From: CAYZHM01 sp964478225
GTDB lineage: Bacteria > Pseudomonadota > Alphaproteobacteria > Micavibrionales > Micavibrionaceae
Direction: 5' to 3'
DNA length: 55,312 nucleotides
Assembly: GCA_964478225.1 (NCBI GenBank)
Contig: CAYZHM010000011.1
Coordinates: forward strand, 1 to 55,312
Below are positions 33,452 through 42,355 of this stretch, piece by piece. Within the stretch, counting starts at the first letter, position 1. Each line of letters opens with the position of its first letter. Position numbers and translations under genes: made by a program. Under the pieces are notes generated by a model, which made no database searches, had not been told where the DNA came from, and was given only the letters and a program-made list of their open reading frames with translations.

Positions 33452-35359
33452 CTATGCGGCCTTCACAGAGGCTTTCTTTTTGGCGGTGTCTTGGATGGTC
33501 TTAAATAAGTCGGCCCAACTTGTTTCCAGATCATCAGAAATTTCGCCTTTAAATTTCTGTTTAATCCGTTTGCTCAATTGGACTTTCCATCCCTCATCCA
33601 GTTCAATGCCATGCTGTTCTGCGAAGGCTTTAAGCTGGGGAATAATGGGTTTTTTTTGATCTAAGTCATCTGCATTGATCCCGTCATCTGTACGGTACAA
33701 TCTATCAAAGGCATCAACCAGCATATCGAAGGGAATAATATCTTCGATCTCTGAACCGGTTTTGCCGGAGTAGCTGTCCATTTCAAGAACCTTGTCTTTT
33801 TCATCAGAATAAAAGCCGCTTTTCAGACTTTTCTGAAACTGCTTTCCTGTGTCATCAGAATCCAGAATAGTGTAAGGCAAATCCGTCTGGGTGCCGTGCA
33901 CGATAGAAACCACAGGTTTGACGCCCTTTGCACCGCCAACAGGGATGAACACCATCTCTCTTTTCGGTTTGAATTTACCTTTTGAGATGAGGTGGTTTTT
34001 GATCATTGTCAGGTAGTATTGATCCGAAACACCCTCCACAATCACAATATCACACCCAACCAGCAGGCTTTGTGATGCAGTTATTCCAATCGCGGCGTTT
34101 ACAGGCTGTATAGCCTTTTTCTCTTTGTCCGCTTTGCTTATATCATTAGAAGCTTTTGTAAGGCCCTTTTCGGTGTACACGGCTTTGACTTTATCCAGAT
34201 TGTTATGGTCAACAAGAAATGGCAAATGTGTCGTGTAAATCAACTGGTTACTTTCTGAGAGCCGATTGAAAAATTTAATCAGATCCATCTGGGCGTTGGG
34301 ATGAAGGCTCAAGCCTGGTTCATCCAGAAGCAGAATACAGTTTTCATGATTATCTTTGCTTTCCGCGAGGAAAACCAGAAAGAAACTAAAGAACCATTGT
34401 AAGCCCTTGCTGCGTGATTCTAGCTCAATTTTTTCTGGCCGCTCGGCATCGCTCACGAAAATCCTAAAATAATGGCCGTCGGCGTTGAAGCTGAATATAT
34501 AATTTCCTTGGCTCCACCATTCCTGAAATTGTTTGGATAACCTGGAGGCAGCAGAATCCAATTTTGCAAATCGTTCCTGTTTGTTTCTGGACTCTTTTTC
34601 AATTTGAGCCGCAGCTTTTTCTTTGGGATTATTATTAGGGGTGTTTTCAACACCCAATTCCATAATTTGGTCAGGATTCAATCCGAGATGGCTAAAGAGA
34701 ATTTTTAAAGTTCTGGCTTTCATGCGCTCTTTGCCAGTGAGCGTATTAATGCGGTTTAGATTATCCTTTACATGAGGCAAATAAAGATCAGAGTCTAAAT
34801 TTCCGTATTCTGAATAATAAACAAATTTAGGAATCGTATCGCATATTTTCTTGAATCCGTTTTCTCCTATAATGCTTTCCAATTCTTCGGATTTTGTTTC
34901 GCCGGTTTCATCAGAGAGATAAATATGAAACCGTTCTTTATAGTCTTTCTTGATCAAGAGATGTTTTTTGAAGCCAAGCCTTTCTGGCTTGTTGTCCTGA
35001 GTAACGTTTTCTGTGTCTTCATCATTCTCACTCTTTGTTTCTTCGGCTTGAGCCTCCTGATAAAAACCTTCAAATTCAGCTGCTTCTTTCGGGCTTATTT
35101 CAAATAAGGTTTCAATAAAGAAGTCATTTTCAATTTCTGACGCATCGTCACCGACGGCGGAATATTCATCTCTGGGATAGTCATGAAGCAGGTCAATGCT
35201 GGTGGTGTTATCCGCAGGATTAAATTTCCAAAGAGGAAGAAGAAGATTGGTTTTTCCGGATTCATTAACTCCGACAAAACATGCCCACTGATCAATATCA
35301 ACCCATTCCGTGCCCTTAATGGATCTAAATTTATTCACCCTGTACTTTATAAGTTGCAT
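33452..35359 (-). CDS. OLD-family ATPase/TOPRIM endonuclease
   Basis: The 635-residue protein has an N-terminal ABC/RecF-type ATPase with Walker A GVNESGKTN (residues 30-38) and Walker B CILLLDEPGLSLHP near 345. The C-terminal TOPRIM domain has VIVEGVSDQYYL and the acidic DSDD near 490. This is the OLD/Gabija-A architecture. Such proteins nick or cut DNA and many act in phage defence. No second GajB-like helicase is beside it, so it would be a single-gene (class 1-type) OLD. It lies 115 bp from the integrase, on the same strand. Confidence 0.87.
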   Translation of the reverse strand: MQLIKYRVNKFRSIKGTEWVDIDQWACFVGVNESGKTNLLLPLWKFNPADNTTSIDLLHDYPRDEYSAVGDDASEIENDFFIETLFEISPKEAAEFEGFYQEAQAEETKSENDEDTENVTQDNKPERLGFKKHLLIKKDYKERFHIYLSDETGETKSEELESIIGENGFKKICDTIPKFVYYSEYGNLDSDLYLPHVKDNLNRINTLTGKERMKARTLKILFSHLGLNPDQIMELGVENTPNNNPKEKAAAQIEKESRNKQERFAKLDSAASRLSKQFQEWWSQGNYIFSFNADGHYFRIFVSDAERPEKIELESRSKGLQWFFSFFLVFLAESKDNHENCILLLDEPGLSLHPNAQMDLIKFFNRLSESNQLIYTTHLPFLVDHNNLDKVKAVYTEKGLTKASNDISKADKEKKAIQPVNAAIGITASQSLLVGCDIVIVEGVSDQYYLTMIKNHLISKGKFKPKREMVFIPVGGAKGVKPVVSIVHGTQTDLPYTILDSDDTGKQFQKSLKSGFYSDEKDKVLEMDSYSGKTGSEIEDIIPFDMLVDAFDRLYRTDDGINADDLDQKKPIIPQLKAFAEQHGIELDEGWKVQLSKRIKQKFKGEISDDLETSWADLFKTIQDTAKKKASVKAA

Positions 35360-35474
35360 AGCGCGCTCACTTCAATTTTTTAATTTTCCCCGAAATTACA
35401 TTAATAAACTAAAGTGGCCCTCGAGTCTAAGATAAGTTTTGTTTTTCTTATGCTTGGTATTGGAGGTCGCATTC

Positions 35475-36680
35475 TTATCCATTTAGCATATTCCCCACAA
35501 TATCATCCGCTGCCTTATGCATCGGATCCGTCATTAAATGCGCGTAGCGGGCGGTGGTTTGCACTTGGGTGTGGCCGAGGAGTTTGCCGATCATCGGCAG
35601 GGAATGCCCGGCGGAGACGGCGTATGACGCGAAGCTGTGACGCAGATCGTGGATGCGTACATCCTCCAATCCCGCTGCCTTGCGGATACGCCGCCAGGGC
35701 GATTGCAGATCGGTGAGATGCGCGAGCGGTAGCGTGCCGTAAATCACAAACTCATTTTCCTGCGGCGTGTCGGCATGGTTCCAGATGGCGGTGAGTAGGT
35801 CGATGACATGCTGGCTGACCGGCACAGCGCGCGCTCCGGTCTTGGTGTCTGGCAGGCGCAGGATGCGATGCTCGCGGTCGATATATTTCCATTTCAGCGT
35901 CTGGATCTCCATCAGGCGGCAGCCGGTAAAGGCCAGCAATCGAAAGGCATTGATGGCGGAGCGGTGGACGATCAGCGGGGTTTGATCCTCTCGCCCCTCC
36001 AAGATCCGGCCATCCAAAATACCTTCGGCATAATCAAGGGTGGAGAGCAGACGCTGCAGATCCTCCCGGGTTAAATACCGCTCCCGCTTGCGCTCGGGAT
36101 ATTTGGCGATATGGCGGCGCGGGTTGGTGTGCTCATCGCGCCAGCCCCACATCTCGGCCAGATTGAACATTTTGGAAATCACCTCCAGCATGCGGTTGGC
36201 ATCATAGGGCGTGCGGCGCATGCGGTGATGCAGATCGGCGATGTCGGCGCGCTTGATGTCGCGCACCAGAACCTCGCCCAGCGCCGGGCGAATGAATTTA
36301 TCCAGCACGCGTTTATAACCGGCGGCAGTGCGGGGCTTAAGGCGCACCTGCACATGCTCCTCCCAGAAACGGTCGCACAGATCGTTCATGTCGGGCGCGG
36401 TTTTATCGGCCTGTTTTTCATAGGCGGGATCGGTGCCGTCCTGCACCAGCGCGAGCGATTTTACGGCGCGGCTGCGTGCCTGATCCAGCGTCATCGTACC
36501 ATAGGCGCCGAGCGTCAGGCGCCTTGTGCGGCGGCGGAACCGGTATTGCAGGATGAAGCTTTTCCGCCCGCCCGGGCTGACCCGCAGGCCAAAGCCGGAG
36601 ACCAGGCTGTCAAAGATCAGCAGTTCCTTTTCCTGCGGCCTTGTTTCATCGATGATGGTTTTGGTGAGTTTGATAGGCAT
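35475..36680 (-). CDS. Tyrosine-type integrase of a tRNA-targeting element
   Basis: This 401-residue recombinase has an N-terminal DUF4102-like arm-binding domain (SGFGLRVSPGGRKSFILQYRF), a SAM-like core-binding domain, and a catalytic domain. Catalytic residues are seen in FTGCRLMEIQTLKW (R), HDLRHSFAS (HxxR), LGHTQVQTTARYAHL (H and Y). It is the type found in genomic islands that enter tRNA genes. The gene starts 222 bp from a tRNA-fMet 3' fragment, the likely attachment site. The G+C of the gene looks higher than in its OLD-type neighbour. Confidence 0.93.
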   Translation of the reverse strand: MPIKLTKTIIDETRPQEKELLIFDSLVSGFGLRVSPGGRKSFILQYRFRRRTRRLTLGAYGTMTLDQARSRAVKSLALVQDGTDPAYEKQADKTAPDMNDLCDRFWEEHVQVRLKPRTAAGYKRVLDKFIRPALGEVLVRDIKRADIADLHHRMRRTPYDANRMLEVISKMFNLAEMWGWRDEHTNPRRHIAKYPERKRERYLTREDLQRLLSTLDYAEGILDGRILEGREDQTPLIVHRSAINAFRLLAFTGCRLMEIQTLKWKYIDREHRILRLPDTKTGARAVPVSQHVIDLLTAIWNHADTPQENEFVIYGTLPLAHLTDLQSPWRRIRKAAGLEDVRIHDLRHSFASYAVSAGHSLPMIGKLLGHTQVQTTARYAHLMTDPMHKAADDIVGNMLNG

Positions 36681-36901
36681 GGGTGGATTCTCCTTTGTTG
36701 GTCATGGGCGATGCGCTGGTGATGCTGGCCGATGCAGCCTGTGCATCTTTGGAAGCATTCCGGAAGCAAATTCCTGCGAAAAGCTGCCAAGGCGCGTATA
36801 AGTCCATGATGCTTGGAAAGAGGATATTATCAAGCAATATCAGCGCATTAGCGTGGATGTGCGTAATGTTTCATAGGGGCGAGAAAGGGAGCCGCACAGC
36901 A

Positions 36902-36950
<49 letters not shown>

Positions 36951-36968
36951 TCCCAATAAAATCAGCGC

Positions 36969-37676
36969 CTAAGTCTGCACGCCAAAAAAGCTGCCGATGA
37001 GGGCCGTAAAACCCATTGCAGCTGCGCCCCAGAACATAATGCGCAGGGCGGGTTTTAAGGGTGGCGCGCCGCCAGCGTACGCAGCAACCGCGCCCAGCAG
37101 GCCGAGCAGTGCGATACAAAGCACAGAGGCCGCAGGAACAAAAATCGCCTCTGGAAGAAGCATAATAAAAAGCAAAGGAAAAGCCGCACCGCCGGAAAAG
37201 GCCGCCGCCGAAGCAAGGGCGGCTTGAAGCGGTTTTGCCGTGGTCAGATCGGAAATGCCCAGCTCCTCGCGTGCATGAACGCCTAGAGCATCTTTTGCCG
37301 TCATCTGTTTTGCGACTTCGCGGGCAAGATCTGGATCAACGCCGCGTTCGATATAAATATCGGTCAGCTCCTGCAGCTCAAATTCCGGCGTTTCGGCCAG
37401 TTCCTTTTTCTCGCGGGCGAGATCGGCATTCTCAAGATCGGATTGGGATTTGACGGAAACATATTCTCCCGCCGCCATGGACATGGCGCCTGCCACCAAT
37501 CCCGCCACGCCGGTCACTAGAAGAGATTGCGTGTCCAGCGAGGCAGCGGCAACGCCGATGACAAGGCTGGAGACGGAAATAATGCCGTCATTCGCGCCAA
37601 GAACAGCAGCGCGCAGCCAGCCAGTGCGGCTGACGTAATGGCGTTCGTTGTGCTTATAAACAAGGCGGTCTTTCAT
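36969..37676 (-). CDS. VIT1/CCC1-family iron/manganese transporter
   Basis: This 235-residue membrane protein from ATG 37676 begins MKDRLVYKHNERHY. It has AAVLGANDGIISVSSLVIGVAAA, the VIT-family substrate helix, then GAMSMAAGEYVSVKSQ and a cytoplasmic helical region with charged residues (about 85-150), followed by three membrane helices. The family moves Fe2+ or Mn2+. It starts right next to the tRNA fragment and is divergent from the thermostable-hemolysin-like gene. A TTG 21 bases further upstream is an alternative start. Confidence 0.9.
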   Translation of the reverse strand: MKDRLVYKHNERHYVSRTGWLRAAVLGANDGIISVSSLVIGVAAASLDTQSLLVTGVAGLVAGAMSMAAGEYVSVKSQSDLENADLAREKKELAETPEFELQELTDIYIERGVDPDLAREVAKQMTAKDALGVHAREELGISDLTTAKPLQAALASAAAFSGGAAFPLLFIMLLPEAIFVPAASVLCIALLGLLGAVAAYAGGAPPLKPALRIMFWGAAAMGFTALIGSFFGVQT

Positions 37677-37729
37677 GGGGAAACTATAGCAGCTCAAATG
37701 ATTTAAGGCACAAGATTAATTATTGCCCC

Positions 37730-37751
37730 CTTCAGTTTGGCTTCAGTTTGA
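37730..37751 (+). promoter_or_regulatory. Tandem 11-bp repeat, candidate operator for the module A response regulator
   Basis: CTTCAGTTTGG is followed directly by CTTCAGTTTGA, matching at 10 of 11 bases. Direct repeats at an 11-bp step are the binding pattern of OmpR/PhoB-type regulators. The form CTTCA-N6-CTTCA resembles the CTTAA-N6-CTTAA site of QseB/PmrA. A -10-like TAGATT lies at 37757-37762. The site is 44 bp upstream of the first module A gene. Confidence 0.65.
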
Positions 37752-37795
37752 TGGGCTAGATTCGAAAAATGTCATGGTAAGAAAGGCATTCTTTG

Positions 37796-38497
37796 ATGTT
37801 GAATTTGGCTTATAGCGAAAACGGACTACAGACAGGGCAGTTGTCTTTCAGGAAAGACAGGATGCTCAGCGCCTTGCGTGCCAAGCCCTCCACTGTGTCC
37901 ATTGTTCCGGCGTTCTCCAAAGACCGGGAAGCGGTTGAGCATTTTATCACCGATATTTATGCCAAGGCGTATGGCGCGCATATCTGTGTTCATTATCCGG
38001 TATTGATGAGCGTGCGGGATGAAGCCGGGCAAATTCTGGCGGCGACCGGTTTTCGCCTGGCCTCAGATGAGCCATTGTTTTTGGAACAATATTTAAATGC
38101 GCCTGTGCAGGAAGTTTTGAAAACGCCCCGCGCGCAAATTGTCGAGATCGGCAATCTGGCCTCAGACGGCGGCGGCGCATCTTTATATCTGTTTGCTGCC
38201 CTGGCGGCTTACTTAAATTACAAGGGCTTTAGGCAGGCCGTTGTCACCAGCACAGATTTTCTGCAGCGCCGTTTTCGCCAGATAGGTTTGCAGCCGAAAC
38301 TTCATGCAAAAGCCGATCCGGCTTTGCTTTTATCAGACGGTGAAAACTGGGGTACATATTATGATACCCAGCCGCATGTGATTTCCGGATCAGTTTCTGA
38401 AGGTTATAAACGCCTGCAAAAGCAGCTCGGCGCTGAATATACGGATTACCGTCCGCGCCTGTTTCCCCGTTTGCATTATAAGGAGGATCAGGGCTGA
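37796..38497 (+). CDS. Thermostable hemolysin-family protein (GNAT-like acyltransferase candidate)
   Basis: This 233-residue protein from ATG 37796 belongs to the 'thermostable hemolysin' family. Typical features are AKAYGAHICVHYPVLMSV, LFLEQYLNAPVQEV and IVEIGNLAS, and the C-terminal WGTYYDTQPHVISG. Despite the name, the fold looks like an N-acyltransferase of the GNAT/autoinducer-synthase type, so it may transfer an acyl group. It is first in an operon with a ligase, an HDO-type oxidase and an SDR. The next ATG overlaps its stop. A tandem operator lies just upstream. Its substrate is not known. Confidence 0.75.
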   Translation: MLNLAYSENGLQTGQLSFRKDRMLSALRAKPSTVSIVPAFSKDREAVEHFITDIYAKAYGAHICVHYPVLMSVRDEAGQILAATGFRLASDEPLFLEQYLNAPVQEVLKTPRAQIVEIGNLASDGGGASLYLFAALAAYLNYKGFRQAVVTSTDFLQRRFRQIGLQPKLHAKADPALLLSDGENWGTYYDTQPHVISGSVSEGYKRLQKQLGAEYTDYRPRLFPRLHYKEDQG

Positions 38498-39855
38498 TGT
38501 TGTTCGAGCGCATACAAAATTACGATCCGGATAAGATTGCCCTGCGCGATGAAACGCGCGCTATATCTTATGGTGATCTGGAGCATGAAATCAAAACCCG
38601 CATGGATGCGCTCTATGGTGTTTCTGTTTTAGGGATTGAGCTGGATAACAGCGTTGATTGGGTTTTATGGGACTTGGCTGCCTTGAAGGCCAAAATCCCC
38701 TGCGTGCCCGTTCCACCATTTTTTACGCAGGATCAAGTTTTTCATCTCCTCCACTCTGCCGGTGTTTCGCATCTCCTGTCCCCTGAGGGCTTGCGCGATA
38801 CCGGCACGGGGAGAGAGGGCGTATTGCCGATAGGAACGGCGAAAGTGACGTTTACCTCCGGCACAACCGGCACGCCAAAAGGCGTTTGCTTACCACAGTC
38901 CGCAATGGAGGCTGTCGCTAACAGTATTGTTGATGTCTTGGGCGATGAATTTGTTGGCACCCATGTTTGCTTGTTGCCATTGGCGGTGCTGCTGGAAAAT
39001 GTCGCCGGGGTTGATGCGGGGTTAATGGCCGGATGCACGATTAATCTTACAGGGCTTCAAGCCTTTGGCCAGAATTACGAGAATGTGCATGAGGTTCTCA
39101 AAAACACGGAGGCCAGTTCCGCGATTTTAGTGCCGGAAATCCTGCGAGCTTTGATGTCGCAGGTTGCGGTTTATGGCCCGTTGCCGCATTTGAAATTTAT
39201 TGCCGTGGGCGGATCGAAAGTTGATCCGGCGCTCATTCAGCAGGCGCGGGGGATGGGCTTGCCTGTCTATGAAGGTTATGGTTTATCGGAATGCGCGTCT
39301 GTGGTTTCACTCAATACACCGCAGAACGATAAACCCGGCAGCGTTGGAAAACTTCTTCCGCATATTAAGGCACGAATTGTTGACGGAGAAATCCAGATTA
39401 AAGACCCCGGGTTTTTGGGGTATATCGGCGAAACTGCGCCGCATGTTTTTAACACAGGCGATCTGGGCCAGTTGGATGATGACGGCTTTTTATACGTCAC
39501 AGGGCGCAAGAAAAACGTCCTGATTACATCATATGGACGCAACGTGTCACCGGAATGGGTTGAGGCTACCTTGCTCACCCAGCCAGCTGTTGCACAGGTT
39601 ATCGTCTATGGCGATGCACAGCCCAGCCTAAGCGCTTTTGTGGTTCCCGCGTCTTCCGATGCCAATATTGAAGCCGCCATTCAGGCCGCGAATAAAACGC
39701 TGCCCGATTATGCGCAAATTAAAGACTTTCAAATCGTTCCCCCGTTCACGGTGCAAAACGGCACGCTTACCGGCACAGGCCGTCCGCGCCGCGATCAAAT
39801 TTCAACCCTCTACACAAAGGAGAAAACCCATGAATTTTTACAACACGTTGGTTAA
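38497..39855 (+). CDS. AMP-dependent acyl/aryl-acid ligase
   Basis: This 452-residue ANL-superfamily enzyme has the P-loop FTSGTTGTPKG, the YGLSECASV motif and FNTGDLGQLDDDGFLYVTGRKKN. It should activate a carboxylic acid as acyl-adenylate and pass it to CoA or a carrier. The usual C-terminal catalytic lysine motif TGK is replaced: the sequence reads LTGTGRPRRDQ, with no lysine. This may limit it to a single half-reaction or mark a subfamily. It overlaps the previous gene by 1 bp and the HDO gene by 26 bp. Confidence 0.9.
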   Translation: MLFERIQNYDPDKIALRDETRAISYGDLEHEIKTRMDALYGVSVLGIELDNSVDWVLWDLAALKAKIPCVPVPPFFTQDQVFHLLHSAGVSHLLSPEGLRDTGTGREGVLPIGTAKVTFTSGTTGTPKGVCLPQSAMEAVANSIVDVLGDEFVGTHVCLLPLAVLLENVAGVDAGLMAGCTINLTGLQAFGQNYENVHEVLKNTEASSAILVPEILRALMSQVAVYGPLPHLKFIAVGGSKVDPALIQQARGMGLPVYEGYGLSECASVVSLNTPQNDKPGSVGKLLPHIKARIVDGEIQIKDPGFLGYIGETAPHVFNTGDLGQLDDDGFLYVTGRKKNVLITSYGRNVSPEWVEATLLTQPAVAQVIVYGDAQPSLSAFVVPASSDANIEAAIQAANKTLPDYAQIKDFQIVPPFTVQNGTLTGTGRPRRDQISTLYTKEKTHEFLQHVG

Positions 39856-40501
39856 AGAAACCGAAGCTGCACGCAATGTGCTTTATACTGTGCCGCAGCT
39901 GACGGACGGTATGAAGGGTGATATTAGCCGCGAAACCTATATCGCCTATCTTACCGAAGCTTACCATCACGTATCGCATACAGTGCCGTTTTTGATGACG
40001 ATGGGATCAAAATTGCCGCAATCGAAAAAATGGCTTCATAAAGCGATCATCGAATATCAGGAAGAAGAAGTTGGCCACGAGGAATGGATACTAAACGATA
40101 TCGAGGCGGCGGGCGGCGATAAGCAAAAGGCGCGCGATGCCAAGCCCAATCTGGAGACTCAAGTCTTGATTGCTTATAATTACGATTATATGACCCGCAA
40201 AAATCCGGTTGGATTTCTTGGTATGGTATTCATGCTGGAAAGCACGTCTACACAGATCGCCAATAAAGGCGCGGATGCGGTTAAGGACAAGCTGGGCCTA
40301 CCCAAAAAAGCATTTTCGTATCTCTATTCCCACGGCGAGCTGGATATCAGCCACATGAAATTTTTCGAACAGACGGTGAATAAAATCACCGATCCCGAAG
40401 ATCAGGCCGCGATTATTGAGGTGGCGCAAAATACCTTCCGGCTCTTTGCCAATGTCTTGCGTGCCATTCCCCATAAAGGAGAACTGAAACATGCTGCTTA
40501 A
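39830..40501 (+). CDS. Heme-oxygenase-like diiron oxidase (HDO/TenA-like), module A
   Basis: This 223-residue all-helical protein starts at ATG 39830 with AAAGGAG 7 bases upstream. Metal-ligand pattern: EVGH (E80, H83), E137 in FMLESTS, and DISH (D172, H175), the ExxH...E...DxxH set seen in UndA/SznF-type oxidases. An earlier EAYHHVSH (43-50) adds further candidate ligands. Such enzymes use O2 and two irons to oxidise fatty acids or amino acids. Here the substrate is probably tied to the ligase, acyltransferase and SDR. It overlaps the SDR gene by 11 bp. Confidence 0.8.
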   Translation: MNFYNTLVKETEAARNVLYTVPQLTDGMKGDISRETYIAYLTEAYHHVSHTVPFLMTMGSKLPQSKKWLHKAIIEYQEEEVGHEEWILNDIEAAGGDKQKARDAKPNLETQVLIAYNYDYMTRKNPVGFLGMVFMLESTSTQIANKGADAVKDKLGLPKKAFSYLYSHGELDISHMKFFEQTVNKITDPEDQAAIIEVAQNTFRLFANVLRAIPHKGELKHAA

Positions 40502-41249
40502 AGGAAAAATCGTTTACATCACCGGCGGAACGGGCGGCATTGGTACGCCGCTCGTCCAACATCTCAAAGATGCCGGAGCCAGTGTCATTGTCTATGACAT
40601 CGAAAAAGATGGTGATCTCGTCGGCAATCTGGATCAGACTTGCGCGTATTTGAAGGCCAATACACCGGATATCCTGATTAATATGGCCGGATACAACGTC
40701 TTTGATTACTGCGAGGAGCAGGATCTGGAGGCTATTATAGCGCTTAATATGATGGTTCCGGTTCGGCTCTCTCAAGCCGTTCTGCCCGGCATGAAAGCCC
40801 GAAACTCTGGCCAGATCGTCAATATGGGGTCGATGACGGGACTCATCCCGTTGCCGCACCTGACCGGCTATGTTACAGCCAAAGCGGGGCTAAAGGGCTT
40901 TTCCGATTGTCTACGCCGCGAGCTGGGCGGGACGAATATCACCGTCACCCATATTGTTCCCCGCGCTGTCCGCACCGCGATGAATACAGGCACGCGGGCA
41001 GAAATAAACGAGCGCACCGGCGTTCACCACGATGACCCCGTAGATGTGGCCGCGAGGATATTTCAGGCCGTTATAAAGAAGGAACGTGAAGTGCGTTTTG
41101 GCTGGCCGGAACGTTTCTTCGCGTTTCTCAATGCCAATTGCCCGCGCATCATCGATCAGGGTTTGCAAAAGAACAGGAAAATCGGTGAGGAAATTCTGGA
41201 CGCCGATAAAGCAAGAAAAGCGCATCAAACTAAAAAGGCGGCGGCATGA
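40491..41249 (+). CDS. Short-chain dehydrogenase/reductase
   Basis: This 252-residue SDR has the nucleotide-binding TGGTGGIGTP, the NMAGYNV motif, a catalytic serine in MGSMTGLIP and the YVTAK catalytic pair. It would reduce or oxidise a keto/hydroxy group of the module's product using NAD(P)H. Overlaps with both neighbours indicate tight coupling. The C-terminus is long and basic. The substrate is not predicted. Confidence 0.92.
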   Translation: MLLKGKIVYITGGTGGIGTPLVQHLKDAGASVIVYDIEKDGDLVGNLDQTCAYLKANTPDILINMAGYNVFDYCEEQDLEAIIALNMMVPVRLSQAVLPGMKARNSGQIVNMGSMTGLIPLPHLTGYVTAKAGLKGFSDCLRRELGGTNITVTHIVPRAVRTAMNTGTRAEINERTGVHHDDPVDVAARIFQAVIKKEREVRFGWPERFFAFLNANCPRIIDQGLQKNRKIGEEILDADKARKAHQTKKAAA

Positions 41250-41620
41250 AAACAGCATTGAAAATTATCACCGCTTTATTCGGTTTGTTCTGGCTGGTAT
41301 TCGGTCTGAACAATTTCCTGCATTTATTCGCGGTTCCGGAAGCCTCACAGGCCGGGGCGGATTTTATGCAGGCGCTGGAGAACACAGGCTATGTCCTGCC
41401 GCTTGTCTATGGTGCGCAGATCATTGCCGGATTAATGTTGTTGGCTCGGCGCTTTGTGCCGTTGGCTTTGCTGGTTCTGGCGCCGATTGTCGCCAATATC
41501 CTGCTGTATGATCTGTTCCTTAATCCGTCCGGCCTTGTGATCGGCAGCCTGATCAGCGCGCTTTATGTTGCTGTCCTGTTCGATCACAAACACAAATTTA
41601 TTCCCCTATTAAAACCCTAG
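41246..41620 (+). CDS. DoxX-like small membrane protein
   Basis: This 124-residue protein has four predicted helices, with the N-terminal ITALFGLFWLVFGLNNFLHLF typical of DoxX/DoxD-like proteins. Members are thought to take part in quinone redox or membrane reductase complexes. It overlaps the SDR gene by 4 bp. Its role in this operon is unknown. Confidence 0.8.
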   Translation: MKTALKIITALFGLFWLVFGLNNFLHLFAVPEASQAGADFMQALENTGYVLPLVYGAQIIAGLMLLARRFVPLALLVLAPIVANILLYDLFLNPSGLVIGSLISALYVAVLFDHKHKFIPLLKP

Positions 41621-41636
41621 AAAAGGAGACACTCTC

Positions 41637-42341
41637 ATGAAAAAAACACTGCTTTTATCAACGGCGCTACTCGCGCTTTCGACACCTTCCATGTCGCAGA
41701 ATTACGGAAGTGCGGGCATGCAGGAGCCACAAGCAGCAGGCACGGTTCAGCAGGAAATCCAGCAAGATCCGGTTATGGAACAAATTCGTTATCTACAAAC
41801 CGAATGGGCGAGAATTAAATATCAAATGCCTGACGAGGATGTGCAGCTTAGCGCCATCCATAAACTTGAAGAGCACGCTGCCAAGGTTACGGCTACTTAC
41901 TTTGATCGATCTGAACCTAAAATATGGGAGGCCATTATTCTTTCAACAGATGCTGGAATTGTTAAAGGTATGTCTGCCTTGGGCAAAGTAGAGAAAGCAA
42001 AAGAGTTGCTGGAATCCTCCTTGGAAATCGACCCGCGGGCCATGGAGGGCTCTGCGCATACGTCACTAGGTTCTCTTTACTATCAGGTGCCAGGCTGGCC
42101 TGTTGCGTTTGGCGATGATGATGAGGCCGAAAAACATTTGAAAATGGCGCTACAATTGAATCCTGATGGGATTGATCCCAATTTCTTTTATGGCGATTTC
42201 CTGATTGAAGATGATAGGGAAGGGGAAGCCAAGCCTTATCTGGAAAAGGCGCTGATGGCGCCTGACCGTCCGGGCCGGGAATTGGCGGATGCCGGGCGCA
42301 GGCAGGAAATTAAAGCAAAGCTTGCGGAAATTGGCAGATAG
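41637..42341 (+). CDS. Secreted TPR-like protein
   Basis: This 234-residue protein has a signal peptide (MKKTLLLSTALLALSTPSMS, cleavage near 20) and should be periplasmic. Residues about 110-225 form tetratricopeptide-like helices (KAKELLESSLEIDPRAMEG and AEKHLKMALQLNPDGID). An AAAGGAG site precedes it. The module A regulator genes follow 14 bp later, so it lies between the enzymes and the two-component pair and may be part of the signalling or transport of the product. No family assignment beyond TPR. Confidence 0.8.
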   Translation: MKKTLLLSTALLALSTPSMSQNYGSAGMQEPQAAGTVQQEIQQDPVMEQIRYLQTEWARIKYQMPDEDVQLSAIHKLEEHAAKVTATYFDRSEPKIWEAIILSTDAGIVKGMSALGKVEKAKELLESSLEIDPRAMEGSAHTSLGSLYYQVPGWPVAFGDDDEAEKHLKMALQLNPDGIDPNFFYGDFLIEDDREGEAKPYLEKALMAPDRPGRELADAGRRQEIKAKLAEIGR

Positions 42342-42355
42342 TACAAAATGCCACT

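Noticed and set aside
37796..38497. A true pore-forming hemolysin
   Set aside because: The family name is historical; the protein has no signal peptide or toxin-like features and is first in an enzyme operon.
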